This document shows, piece after piece, positions 1-11,550 of a stretch of 64,000 nt of DNA; the stretch's first letter is position 1, and each line of letters starts with the position of its first letter. The DNA is taken from contig NC_058506.1 of NCBI RefSeq assembly GCF_020382885.2, positions 11,448,318 to 11,512,317 on the forward strand. The letters are read 5' to 3'. The notes below the pieces were generated by a model. The model searched no databases. It worked only from the letters and a program-made list of their open reading frames with translations, and was not told the DNA's origin. Source of the stretch: Scatophagus argus (lineage: Eukaryota > Chordata > Actinopteri > Scatophagidae). Both the position numbers and the translations under genes were made by a program.

Positions 1-1787
1 ATGGCATATGGATTCTGATATTACACCATATTCATCGAGATGGAGGTGTTAACTCATCTGGGATTACTTATAGAGGGATGGTGTTCATTCACAGCGCTGG
101 ACTGTGTGAACAGGAAGACATTATTCTTTGGAGTGATGGTCAAAGACTTAAGGGAGCTGAGAGGATGGAGGCAGCAGAAAAACTGGAAATATTTCAGTCT
201 GTCTCTCTTCAGAGACTTTTTCTTTTCCTGTAATCTTAAAACATTTTAGGATTTATTCAGTTTTCTGTTTGTACACAACTTGCTAAAACTATTCTGTTGT
301 ATGAAACACTATCACTATTGCATTACATCAGTACCTTACAAGCAGCACCCTACAAAGAGACCAAACATGTTTCATATTGGCTGCTGTGTCCTCTTTAGAT
401 AACGTAACAAGCGCTACTGCACAGTGGAAATATACATAATGGAGACACTGATATATTGCTGGTGTCAAAACTCTGTGACATTATTACAGCCCCAGTAAAC
501 ATTGCTAGTCTGTTTTCCCACTTTAATATTCAAGTATGTTTCCAAGGCCAACTTGATTAATTACCACATTAAAGACAAGCATTTCAATATCGTTGTTATC
601 AAATATAAATATTGTATCACTTATTTTAATATGATGACATCACATCTGCACTAAATCAGTAAAAAGTCAGCTTACGTTGCAATAATATCACCAGTCAGAG
701 AGACATAAACAATGGCTGATAATGAGATACTAATTTTGAAAAAAATCTCACCCGTTCAATCATAACATTTTCCAATTGTTAATATGGCTACTTAACTATA
801 AAAACTCAAAATGCAAGCAAAACAGTACAACAAAACTGGGATGAAAAGGCTGCAACAAGCAGAGCAGACTGCATAACACTGTTTTGCATCTTTTAACATG
901 AACAAACACTGAGTTTGAGAAACAACTGAGTGATACAAAAAATTTTTTTAAATTAAAAAAATTGCCTTGTCTTCAAAACTGGGCCAAAAACTGACAACTT
1001 CTACTTCCTGCACCTGCACACTGACAGGTAGGCTTGAATGATGGATGTGAAAGTAAAATCTTCATAATCTGTGAAATTATAAACAAATTAAATCAGGCTT
1101 TAATTTTATACCTTTAAATCAATTTTATCCTTTGGCACAAGCACACCATTTGCATTTCATAAATATGTGTACCGGTATGTTAGTGCAGCTTGCAGCAAAT
1201 TCCAGCTTTTGAAGAGCATGTATGAAATAAAAAAACAGCTAGATGAAACTGTAGATTATAGCGTGGGCACCAGGGTCCTGCACACATCATCAAGTCTCAG
1301 CTATGCATTGTGTTGTAGGAACCTTACAGTGCAATTACTTGTCCTTCCCTCCCCTGAAAAAGTGGCGTGGGCGGAAAAGCTTCTGTTAATCATGAGTCCT
1401 TTTTTATCACTTCCAGGTAGAGACCCTTTGCAGTGTGAGGCAGCTGCATTAGCACGCTTGCCGAAAGATCCCCAGCCTGGATTAGCATAACTGTGGTAAA
1501 AATGTCAGCAAAAACTAGGGAATTCATCATTCCATATCTCCCCTTGTTTTGAGCATGTCGATTTTTCAGCTCCGCCTGACGACCCTGCAGCCCTCCTCAG
1601 TCTGTCACCAACAGTGAAAAAAGAGGAAGTTAATTTAATGGAACAAAAGGCCATCCACATACAGTCATCATCCCTTTTCTTGTACAGGGAACCATCAGAC
1701 AGCATGCCCCAACCTCTTCCAAAGGTTCATTTATCTGTAATGTACATTACAGTAAGAGAGGGGGAGTGTGTTTGTCTCTGTGCATGT

Positions 1788-1815
1788 GTTAGTGTGTGTG
1801 TGTGTGCATGTGTGG

Positions 1816-1849
<34 letters not shown>

Positions 1850-1860
1850 GAAAGAGAGAA
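1788..1860. repeat. Compound (GT)n/(GA)n microsatellite
   Basis: A TG-rich run with interruptions passes into an uninterrupted GA run of about 24 bases, then imperfect GA units. It is simple-sequence DNA; the frames that cross it encode only Ser/Arg/Glu or Val/Cys repeats. Confidence 0.9.
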
Positions 1861-3059
1861 ATGGGACTATTACCGTGAGGTGTGTGTGCGCTGCAGTGTG
1901 TGTATTCCATTAAATGCAAGCACGGTGTACCAGTGTTAATCTATGTGAGTGGCCAAGCAGGCAGCAGAGTGTGAGTCAGTGCGGGGGTGCGGACATGGAG
2001 TGAGGGTAAAGGGCCAGCTAATGCTGAGTGGCAGTTGATAATGCCAGACCGTTATATCAGCATCTGCCCTCCGGCTCCATGCTTACCTCTCCGAGCCTGC
2101 TGCTGCCATCAAGCAAAGACACACACACACACTACCTTGCAAACACTCCATATTCTGCAGCAAACAGTCCCTTGCACAAAATCTAATCAAACAGAGGTTA
2201 TGTGGTGCCTCGAGCCGTCGCAACAAATTACAACTTCATTTGATGTGTGCATATCTGTCGGCTCGCACAAAACACATATTTGTGCACACAAAGTGAGTTG
2301 AACCCTCCCTCAGCACAGAAACAAAGCTCCATTTTAGCTTCCAGGTGGAGAATGTGCACATTTGTTTGCCACACAGGACTGTATCCTGTCTGCAGCGCCA
2401 CTGAGGTTTTGTATATGTATTTTTGTGCCTTTTATAAGATTAAAACTCCTTTTAAAATCAGACATCAAAGCCTTTACATCACATTTCTGTCGGACAGCGC
2501 ATTATATTTCCCTCTCATCAGATAAGAAGTATCAGAAACCTAACATTCACTTCAGTGGAGCGTGACATTTTGAGTCAGGCCACACATAAATTGCTTAATA
2601 AGGCTGGCCTCATGTGACTCTGACGTCTGCAGCTAATATCCAATTAACCTTAGAACATCACTGATAATATAGAATCCCTGTCCACGGTTAACTGAACTTA
2701 CAGGACACATTACAGCACACACATGTAAAGAAAACACATCCATAAACATGTGCGCACACAGACACACAAACACACCTGCAAATAACTTGTATATACTTGT
2801 ATGAGGACTGACAGCTGAATTTAGTTCCACACAAGGCCAGAGCAGAGGCTTGGCACTGACAAATGAAGTGTATGGAAATGAGCTTGGCTTTAACATTGTG
2901 AATCAACTTGTTTCTACATCATCCAGCACATGAATGCCGGTAATGTGTGGCACAACAAGAAAGCTGACTATCAGACATGTCTGTATTTTCTTTGGCCCTT
3001 GAATCATAATGCGCAAAATGCTCCATTACAGCAGACCTTGGGATTGACTGGTTGACAGC

Positions 3060-3083
3060 AGAAAGAAAGAAAGAAAGAAAGAA
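3060..3083. repeat. (GAAA)n microsatellite
   Basis: Six tandem GAAA units in intergenic DNA. Confidence 0.9.
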
Positions 3084-4928
3084 ATTCTAAGTGAAAGAAC
3101 AGAGTTGGATTCACATGAGTACGGCATGTAATCAACGCGTCCCTCTGCAACTCAGAGTTGTTTAATTCAGCAAGCGTTTGATTCTTATCCAGTTTCAGGC
3201 AAGACTAGTGAGGTTTAAAACCTTCAGGCGGACTTTTGTCAGTTCTGCACTGCTACTTTTCAGCAAAGCTGGGGAGTTTTTCTCCACGCCTCGGTACCGA
3301 TAAAGATCAGAATTAGAGTCAGAGAACATTAAACCAATAATTAAGAAAAGCTTTTTTGCCCTGCTATACAATATAATATACTATGGGACACATGAAAGGA
3401 TTATGGGCAACACTTTTTGAAGATACAAATCATGTGCTTAAGTGATGTGTAACTAATGCATGAGTCAGGATGATTTAATGCGTATTGAATTCCTGTTAAG
3501 AAGTCACTATGACTTTATGTGATGGAATTGAACACTTATCATGAATCAACGTATGTCAGCTCAAAGTTACTTCATGTGCCACCAAATTAGCTGGAATCCA
3601 CTCTTGTATTAAAAAAAAGTAACTTAACAAAAGGAAAGAAATATGAAGGCATTCAGTGAGCTGGGTAAACACATGTAAGCTGCTGCGCGTTTCTGCGTGA
3701 CCACCCCAGTAGTCAACACCTCAAGTAATGTCGCAGTCAGATTCCTGACACAACATTAATACTTCAAACATGTTTCTTTCTCTCCTGATTTGTCAGCAGG
3801 TTCTTGCTGGATGTTTTGGTCTCAGTGCACTGCTTCTGTGCTGCACTTCAACAACAGAAAATATCATTTAAAAAAACAGACGCCACCCCCGTCCTGTATA
3901 TGTAAATGTGACATAAATGAACGCTGTTGGATCATGCAGCAAATTGTAGATGTTTGCTTCTGACTGCCGTAAACTGGCCTGCTATTTAAAGGAGAAAAGG
4001 CTCTGCTTTTAGAGAGGCTGATCAAATAAATGTCCTCCACTTTGTGCATCACTGCATTCTAGCTAATTTAGCAGCATATGAATTAATGTATGAATAAGGT
4101 GAGTTAACATTAATTGATTAATGATCCATTAAGTGTTAACTAATCATATGAACTCATGGTGACCTCGTCATTTCTGTGGACAACAACAGTTCATGTTACA
4201 TGCCGCTTTCATTCATGCATTAAATATCATTGTGTGTTACTAAATCGTGTTGGTGTACCCTTAATATAAAGTGTTGCAGATACGGGCGCAAACGGTTGTT
4301 CACTCGTGTCTCTGTGCTGTGAAAGAGAATGGTAATGAGAGGCCGTGTTAAGAGCACAATGTGCTGCTGACAGATGGAGAGCAGCCAGAAATGATGTGAG
4401 ACAGCGGGTGGAAAATTGTGCAATCCCTGGAAATTGAGCAGAAATTGAGCAGCAAAGCACGGCTGCTCCCGTGGCCCGTGAGCCATGCAGCCACAGAGGA
4501 TCAGGACCACCTCAGACAAAAGCCTAACAACCAGGCTGCAAGAGAAATCGCCCCCTGGAGTGCAAGCCACTTTTCTGTCTGAAGCTGCAGATGCAAGTCA
4601 TTGATTCTTTGGAGGACGTCACCAAATGACCCTAATTGATAGCCTGTGAACGAGGTCACTCTATTTTTTTTTTTTTCCCCCCTTCCCAGCTCCTGATTCT
4701 GAAACAAGCCGGAGCAGAGGAAGGAAGGAACAAGGGAGAAAGAAGCAACACACTAACCTTTAATATGTGAGAAGGAAAATGGCTGCGTACCAGCTCTATC
4801 TCTACAATTTTCTCTTTTCATTCAGGAAAAGTACTATTTCATTCATGCCATTTCCGTTCATTCATCAGCTGGGGCCAGCCTAGACTCACAGAGTGCCATC
4901 TCCACACCAACATTCTTATCAATGGAAG

Positions 4929-5006
4929 TGACGTCAGCAGTGCCTGCAGCTGGGGGGTGGGGTGGGGTGGGGGGTGCTGGTCACGTGGTTCAGCGAGGGT
5001 ATATAC
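4929..5006 (+). promoter_or_regulatory. vgf: Core promoter of vgf: CRE, G-tract, E-box, TATA
   Basis: The sequence shows, in order, a full palindromic cAMP response element TGACGTCA at 4929-4936, a run of four G tracts separated by single T residues at 4952-4974, a CACGTG E-box at 4982-4987, and a TATATA box at 5000-5005. A start site about 25-30 bases downstream of the TATA box would put the CRE near -100. Mammalian VGF promoters are known to depend on a proximal CRE at about -80 and respond to CREB, neurotrophins and depolarisation. The transcription start itself is inferred. Confidence 0.8.
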
Positions 5007-5029
5007 AATAAAGTTGCGCTGATCGTGGG

Positions 5030-5266
5030 GCTGAAAACATTCACTCAATTGTACATTAGCACCAGTGCTGCTGCCATACAAACACACCACGCAACTAAAT
5101 AAAGAACCGCCAGTTTGTTTGTTTTTCCTTGATGTTGGTCACAGGCTGAAGAGAGAGGGGGGAACACACAGAAATTCTCTCAGGTGATCCTCTCTTCATG
5201 AAATAATCTTGGCTTTACCCGCGTTGCGAGTTTCACCACTTCCCCACCCCCCCAGTGGGACTCCAG
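5030..5266 (+). other. vgf: Non-coding exon 1 of vgf (5'UTR)
   Basis: This stretch follows the TATA box and ends at a consensus donor, CTCCAG|GTAAGT, with the intron starting at 5267. The matching acceptor is the pyrimidine-rich tract ending in CAG at 7440. The left edge is estimated from the TATA position. A 5' non-coding exon followed by an uninterrupted coding exon matches mammalian VGF organisation. Confidence 0.7.
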
Positions 5267-7440
5267 GTAAGTGAAACGAAATCTCATTCTGTATCATTCA
5301 CACGACAAATAATTAATCAGACTGCTCTTTGATTATTATTACATTCAGATTTTAATTTCTTAAAAGCAGAGTTTAGGCGTGTTTTATAGGCTTGTGGAGT
5401 GTGGGATAATTTCTTTTAAAATCCCAACTTCAGATTTAATCTTTAATCTGTTTGCTGCAAATGGGGCGACTGTTGGTTGTCCAAGTGTAAAGTAGATATG
5501 CACTGCGCCTGTTTCTATATGAGCTTTTTTTTCCTTTTACTTTTTTTAAAGGAGAAATATTATTTATATTAGAAAACAAACACCTGTTTTCTAGTTATTA
5601 TTTGCTTATTTTTTTAGTAAATCGAGAAAAAAAAACATTTATTAACAAACCACGTTTTTAATGAATGGAATGACATGTACAATAATAACTGATAATTGCA
5701 AGAGCATAAACAACGCAATTTGTTATTTGTATTTGTTTAGGAGGGAAGATTAAAAAATTAAGCCACCACAATGTGTGGACAGTTGTCTCTAAGACATAAT
5801 TCTGGGTGCACCTGCTGCTCAAGAGTTCCTGTAAAAAAAATTCCGTTGATATTTTCCAAACGTGAATGCAACAAAAATCGCGTCTTTTTTTAGCACTTGA
5901 AAGACACAACATAATTTCAACAATCAGGTGTGTTGTAACTGAACTCTAATTAAATTACAGTCGAAATCGAGTCTACTGCAGAGCGGTTACAGTATTAACA
6001 TGGATTTCTTCCGTTTATTCCTTACTGATCCAGTTTAGAAAAATGGAAATTGTTGGGGAAAAAAATGGGCTGCTCGCTGTGCTTTGCTCCCCAAATTTGT
6101 GCTTGTCTGCATTCCACCACTGCCAATGAGGAGAAACATGCTCACACCACACAAGGACAAATCTGCGTTTCTCACCGACTGCTCCCCCTTCCCTCCTGCA
6201 AAAAAAACAAACAAACAAACAAAAAAAAACAACAAACAAACAAAAAAAACGCTTTATCGCCTAAAATCTAACATCCAGCTCATTTACAATTTGGATAGAC
6301 CACTCAGGGACCGTAGGGTTAAATAACTCAACCGCAGCCTCCACCTTTACGCATGACTTCCCCGTGCGTGCCGTCTTTATACCAGTGTCCTGGTCTCATC
6401 GCTTTGACGCATGGAATACCAAAATCACAGCTAATACAGACACAGAGCACGGATCAGTTTGTCAGTTTTTTTGTATTTGGGTTTTGTTTTAAGAAACATG
6501 CGTTTTTCGCATAAAATGGCACGCGCGTGGGTTCTGGTTGGGTTGGCTTGGAGAAAGAGGTGAGATATTTTATTTTTTCAAATACCAGAAATTCAGATCG
6601 AAAATTCAAATTCGGTTCGTCAACGTCCATTTCTTTACTGTTGTGACAGTTCACACGGTTAAATCCCAAAAAATATTTGAGCATTCATCAATTCAACCGC
6701 GCGGTATAAAGATAATGACTGGGTTAACGCACGACTACGGACAAAAGTGCCTCACGTTTACGTTCGAGGGACATTTTCGGCACGCTAGATATTACTTTCG
6801 TCTTGAAAAGACACAGCCAGTTAAATGTCCAAAGAATCACGACTGGGTGATACGGTCAAATCTTCTTATCTCTGTTTCCAGATGCACTGAACAATGATTA
6901 AAAAATTGACCCAATAATAAATGCTAGACCGCAGAATTTGATTTTATGTCAAAACAACCATAATCAAAAATGTCAAACGTCGGACATGAGAAGGAGAAGC
7001 GTGCAACTTTTCTTTGTTGGATTTGGCACAGCTCATTAGATTGCGTTTGGCTCCGTGCTTTGTTCTCAAACGTTTGTTCATTACAAATCTGCTCCCAGTG
7101 TTAACTGCTTTTGTATGGTGGCTTCATGGTGAAGGGATATCTTGTTTGTAAGCTGGGGACTGGCATCCTAAATGGTAGCCTATTTTACATTTCTGGCAAG
7201 CCATGTGTGCTCTGATTCTAAAGTAGGTGAAGTATCTCCTACCACTTACCCTCTGTATATTTTAGACTTTCCTTTTCACTGTTTAGTTCTGTATTATTCA
7301 GATGATCGATTTGTGCCCGTATTGACACCAAAATTCCAGATAATCCTGATTCCAGGGAAAAACAACAGCAAATTATATATGAATCATCTCTCATGTGTCT
7401 TTTGTCCCTCTCCTTCTGCCTTCTTCCTCTCTTCCTTCAG
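5267..7440 (+). other. vgf: Intron 1 of vgf
   Basis: The intron starts with GTAAGT and ends with a pyrimidine-rich tract and CAG. It contains an A-rich (AAAC)n stretch near 6.2 kb and no recognisable gene; frames inside it are short and have no familiar motif. Confidence 0.65.
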
Positions 7441-7469
7441 GTGCTTAACCTCCCTCCTGCCAGTTCTGC

Positions 7470-9497
7470 ATGGTCATGACCTGTCATCACGCCCCTTCCA
7501 CAGCCCACCTCGTCCTATTGGTCCTGCTCATTGTCACTCCACAGCTGGCTGGCACCGCCCCTGCGTGGGGTGAGGGAGGGGAGGGAGGGGTGCAGGGGCG
7601 CACCCGGACAGACCATAGAGAGGACAACCACGGCCCCTTCCTCTCGCCCCTGCCCCATAGTCTCTCCAGCTCTGACAACGTGTCACTAGACCGGGGCCGG
7701 GGCCCAGGTCAAGATAACCAATCAGATAAAGTGACTGACCCTGCGCAGGTGCTCGCCGTTCTTTTGGAGGCCCTGGACCACCCTGACGAGGGTGAAATCC
7801 AGGCGAGCAGAAACAGAGACTGGCAAAAGGATCAGAGTCAGGAGCTGCCCTCCACTGGAGGCTTGGAGGGTGGTGAGATAAGGAGAGCAGGGGAGACAGA
7901 GGGAGAGAGGGTGGTGGTGGAGGAGGGGCGAGGGGCTGATAAGGCTATTGAACAGCTAATTGTAGGCCATTTGACAGCTGCTCAGGGTGATGACTTAAAA
8001 GAAAGGGATGAGGAGGATAAAAACACAAGGTCAGAGAAGGATCAGGGGTGGTCTGTGGAGGATGTGGGACCTGATAGTGTTAGTGAGGAGGATGGGAAAG
8101 AAGAAGAAGATGATGGGCAGGGGGAGGGAAATGATTTAGAAAGTTTTTTGACCAAGGCCAGATCAAGTTCCACCTCACAGGGAGATGATCCCTTGCTGCA
8201 GCGCAAAATAAGAGGCTACTTCCAAAACATTGACTTGGGTCTCCAAGATAATGAGATCCTGCCTCCTCTGAAGGGCTACAAGGCGTACAACACTCAGCTC
8301 GCACGAGCTGGAAAGAAGCTGCATTGGCAGGAAAATCGGTCGGGCAACCGACAAGTCAAGGGGGGCAACTTCATGGATGACTTTGAGGATGAAGGAGAGG
8401 AGCTGGAGGAGGAGGTTGAAGAAGAAGAGGAGAGCCTCTCACACATGGAAGAGGAGGCGAGAGCACGTGCAGAGAAACAGGAGGTGCTCCGGCAGCAGGA
8501 GGAGGCGGAGCGAGCCAGAGAGGAGGAGCAGAGGTTGGCAGATATAGCCTCTGACATGTTGCTGCAGTACATGGGGAGGAAACAGCAGTCCTACATGAAG
8601 CCCCGGCAGAAAAGCAGCGTGGGAGCTGCCGGCAACACTGCTGAGGACAAGCGCTCAGAGGAGGTCATCCCCGATGAAGACGACCTGGACCAGCAAATGA
8701 TCGACAGGCTGATTGAGATCAGCAGCAAGCTGCACTTGCCCGCTGATGATGTAATTGAGATTATCAGTGATGTGGAGGAGAAGAAGAAGAAAAGGAAAGA
8801 GTTGCAGCTGCAGCCAACCAACAGCAACCCTGTCGCCCCACGTTTCAGGCCTCTCGTACCTCCTCCTCTGGCTGCTCCACCGATCTACCACTACACAGCC
8901 TCAAAAAACCCCAAGAAAGACCCTTACAAGTACAACAAGTCTAACAAGAAATGGCACAAGGACAAAGTCAAGTCATACAAACAGGACTATTGGTATAAGC
9001 CTCAGAAGCAGCTTGACTACTGGTATAAGCCACAGAAACAATTTTTAGCCTTCCCCTCCTATCCATACTACCAGAAGCCATATCGAGCATACTATCCTGT
9101 TTATTTCCCATATCCCAAACCAGAATATTATGGCAAGCCCGTCCCATCCAGAGACCAGCCGTTCGGCCCCCAGGAGCTTGACTTCCAGGCCCCGAGGCGC
9201 AGGAACAGGGGTGGGGGTAAGAACCGTGGACAGGGCTGGAGGCAGCAGCCAGCGCCACGCCTGCCTCTCACTCCTTATATCTCTAACTATATCCTTCCTC
9301 ACCCACGGACCTACCAACCCTTACCTCCGCCCAAACCAATAACGCCACCGAGGAGAGGCAGGCGACCCCCCTACTACTATCCCCAAGTCACACCAGGAGA
9401 CGACTATGAGGAAGATGGGCTGGTGCCTCAGCTGGACAGTGAGGAGGAACTGGAAAACTTTATTGAGAGGATCTACATGAAACGCAGAATGTATTGA
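7470..9497 (+). CDS. vgf: VGF-like neurosecretory precursor protein (675 aa)
   Basis: A granin-like precursor sorted to dense-core vesicles and cut into bioactive peptides in neurons and endocrine cells. One uninterrupted coding exon, acceptor at 7440/7441, start in the context CTGCATGGTC. A hydrophobic signal peptide spans about residues 12-29. Blocks shared with mammalian VGF are VLAVLLEALDHP (about 94-105), EEQRLADIASDMLLQY (about 352-367), EDKRSEE with a dibasic site (392-398), KLHLPADDV (420-428) followed by a Lys/Arg-rich cut site, and a C-terminal EELENFIERIY (659-669). The middle is highly acidic and probably helical (about 305-356). Residues 475-640 are rich in Tyr, Pro and Lys, with a tandem ten-residue repeat at 506-524. 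There are many mono- and dibasic sites. Overall length is near that of human VGF (615 aa). Identification is firm; processed peptides are inferred. Confidence 0.95.
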   Translation: MVMTCHHAPSTAHLVLLVLLIVTPQLAGTAPAWGEGGEGGVQGRTRTDHREDNHGPFLSPLPHSLSSSDNVSLDRGRGPGQDNQSDKVTDPAQVLAVLLEALDHPDEGEIQASRNRDWQKDQSQELPSTGGLEGGEIRRAGETEGERVVVEEGRGADKAIEQLIVGHLTAAQGDDLKERDEEDKNTRSEKDQGWSVEDVGPDSVSEEDGKEEEDDGQGEGNDLESFLTKARSSSTSQGDDPLLQRKIRGYFQNIDLGLQDNEILPPLKGYKAYNTQLARAGKKLHWQENRSGNRQVKGGNFMDDFEDEGEELEEEVEEEEESLSHMEEEARARAEKQEVLRQQEEAERAREEEQRLADIASDMLLQYMGRKQQSYMKPRQKSSVGAAGNTAEDKRSEEVIPDEDDLDQQMIDRLIEISSKLHLPADDVIEIISDVEEKKKKRKELQLQPTNSNPVAPRFRPLVPPPLAAPPIYHYTASKNPKKDPYKYNKSNKKWHKDKVKSYKQDYWYKPQKQLDYWYKPQKQFLAFPSYPYYQKPYRAYYPVYFPYPKPEYYGKPVPSRDQPFGPQELDFQAPRRRNRGGGKNRGQGWRQQPAPRLPLTPYISNYILPHPRTYQPLPPPKPITPPRRGRRPPYYYPQVTPGDDYEEDGLVPQLDSEEELENFIERIYMKRRMY

Positions 9498-9589
9498 AAG
9501 ACTTTTTGGACATTTGTCAGATCAGAGGGACTCACAGAGGTGGGATAGATATTCATTAGCGAGTGAAAAGCTAAAAGAAAGGTTGAAAA

Positions 9590-9595
9590 AATAAA
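9590..9595 (+). terminator. vgf: Candidate polyadenylation signal of vgf
   Basis: AATAAA lies 93 bases after the stop codon. Another AATAAA at 11008-11013 could serve a much longer 3'UTR; the sequence cannot decide which is used. Confidence 0.5.
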
Positions 9596-9852
9596 GACTC
9601 AAAGGAGGTGTGTGTTTTGAGCCTGATGGAAATTTAAGGGTCAAGAAGTGAAAAAGTTAGATTTGTGTTGTTTTAATCACTGTATTTTTGTTGATTTTCT
9701 TGGTCAGGGAGAGGATGAAGGGGTCCCAGGTTAAGCTCCCTGTAATCATGTTCAGCCTCTTGCTCAGTTTACATTTTGAAACAGAACATACCATGGTGTA
9801 TGTCTGCCTCCATTCAGGTCAATCTCTGATGCTCTTGCAGAGTTTTTTAGAG

Positions 9853-9853
<1 letters not shown>

Positions 9854-9901
<48 letters not shown>
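9854..9901. repeat. (AC)n microsatellite
   Basis: About 24 near-perfect AC dinucleotides, a likely polymorphic marker. Confidence 0.95.
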
Positions 9902-9904
<3 letters not shown>

Positions 9905-11489
9905 GGCACACACAAGGCACATACATCAACACACCAACATATTATCGGATTTTTGACACATTCACAAGCAGATGTGCCCATTATAAGAGAACCATGTTTA
10001 CAACATCACTTTGTATTTTTTGTTTTGTATCCTGTATGTCATATTACAACACTTAAGTAGTTCAATGACTTCTTAGCTACAAGATTATAAAAAACTGAAC
10101 ACTGCTAATGTCAAATGTTGACAGTATATTTTTGTTGTATTTGATGTGTGTAATTGCCTTTCTTATTCTCGATTGGATCAACTTTAAACAGCTGCAATTC
10201 TCAAAGGTGCCACATACACACATTTCAGCTTCAAACTCGAGATTCAGATTTTTGCCTTACAAGCACCATGGTTCTATAAAGGGAAATCTCATATTGCATA
10301 TTACCATCACAACCGGTCCCAATGTAGAAACCCTGTGGACTCCAAAAGCACAAACTTAAACACTAAACACTTCCAACATGGTGGACGAAGGGTTTTCAAT
10401 CATTTTGGGATCCAGAAGTTATTGTGTGAACATATTTATATTTATGGCAGATCCACCACGATCACCATCACCATATAGTACTCCTTAACCATGAAGGAGT
10501 CCTTCATATTTTTTTCTCATATTCTCTCATCGTTCATCTCTAATTCACAACTTTTTTCCTCCAAACATCGTTCTTTCGATATTTTTCTTGTATTGTATCC
10601 ATTATCTCTAATTTTCCTTTCTTTACAAAAATACTTGAAATCATGCTATCTGTTCTGCAGCCTTTTAAAACAGATTTCCACCAAGAGGCTACAAACATTT
10701 TGTTCATTTTCAGGAGAAATTCATTGAAGAGTTTCAGGCCGGGGAGTCAGGGATTGTGCTTAAACCGTTAAATGCACGTCTTTCTACTTGCATCTTAAAA
10801 AATGAACAAAAAAAAAGAACAAAAAAAGAGAAAAAATAAAACAGTATGGAGAATTCGAGACAATTGTTTTCTCTGAATAAACTGTGAACATAAAAAAAAA
10901 AATCTCAAAGGAAGAGGGCCACTGTGTTCACAGTGAAGCCATCTGTCTTGTAAAAGGAGAGTGTTGTTGTTGATGTCACCTTTAGCATTGTAAGATGTAC
11001 AGTGTGAAATAAATATGCCCGTGCAATGTGTAAATAACAGCATGATGATTACTAGTTTTGCTATATGATAAAAAATAAAAGCAATTATTTTATTAAAGTT
11101 CAGTTTTTTAATGGCTTTTTGGTGAGTGCTATGTTGTACTTGTATAGCAGCAAATATAGCAAGAACACTTGATTCTTGAAACAAATATGATACACAAAGG
11201 AGGAAGACAGTCAGCTGAAGCTTAGTGACAGCGCTTCTCATATATGTCACAGCTGCATTAGCATGGAGACAAAAGGAAAAAAAAACCTATAGTGGGAGTT
11301 TATAATATCCCCAGACAATCAAAATGAGCATCAGAAAAACAACACAAATGGAAATGAAAAGGAACTGAGGAATAACTGAAGAACGAAAAAATTCAGAGGT
11401 GGGGAGGGAAATGGTAACTGCAGTGATTGATGAGTCACATGATTGGTGGATGAGTCATCCATCTGTACACTTTACTGCGCAGGACCACA

Positions 11490-11550
11490 CTCACACACAC
11501 ACACACACACACAGACACACACACACACATACACACACAGACACACACAT
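11490..11550. repeat. (AC)n microsatellite, interrupted
   Basis: AC repeats broken by AG and AT units over about 60 bases. Confidence 0.9.

Larger units (their letters stand above)
1..4900. other. Intergenic region left of vgf; no gene recognised
   Basis: No open frame in this stretch resembles a known protein, and the short frames present are flanked by stops and simple repeats. It contains a mixed GT/GA microsatellite near 1.79-1.86 kb, a short (GAAA)n near 3.06 kb and a T-run near 4.66 kb. Long-range vgf regulatory elements could lie here, but nothing in the sequence alone identifies one. Confidence 0.6.

Noticed and set aside
1788-1860. Low-complexity frames on both strands across the GT/GA microsatellite
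   Set aside because: The peptides are only dinucleotide-repeat translations.
7172-7573. Open frame overlapping the vgf start
   Set aside because: It runs across the intron 1 acceptor and enters the vgf exon in another frame; it has no recognisable motif.
8080-8891. Several minus-strand open frames rich in Ser and Leu under vgf
   Set aside because: They are reverse readings of the Glu/Gln-rich vgf codons and carry no family motif.
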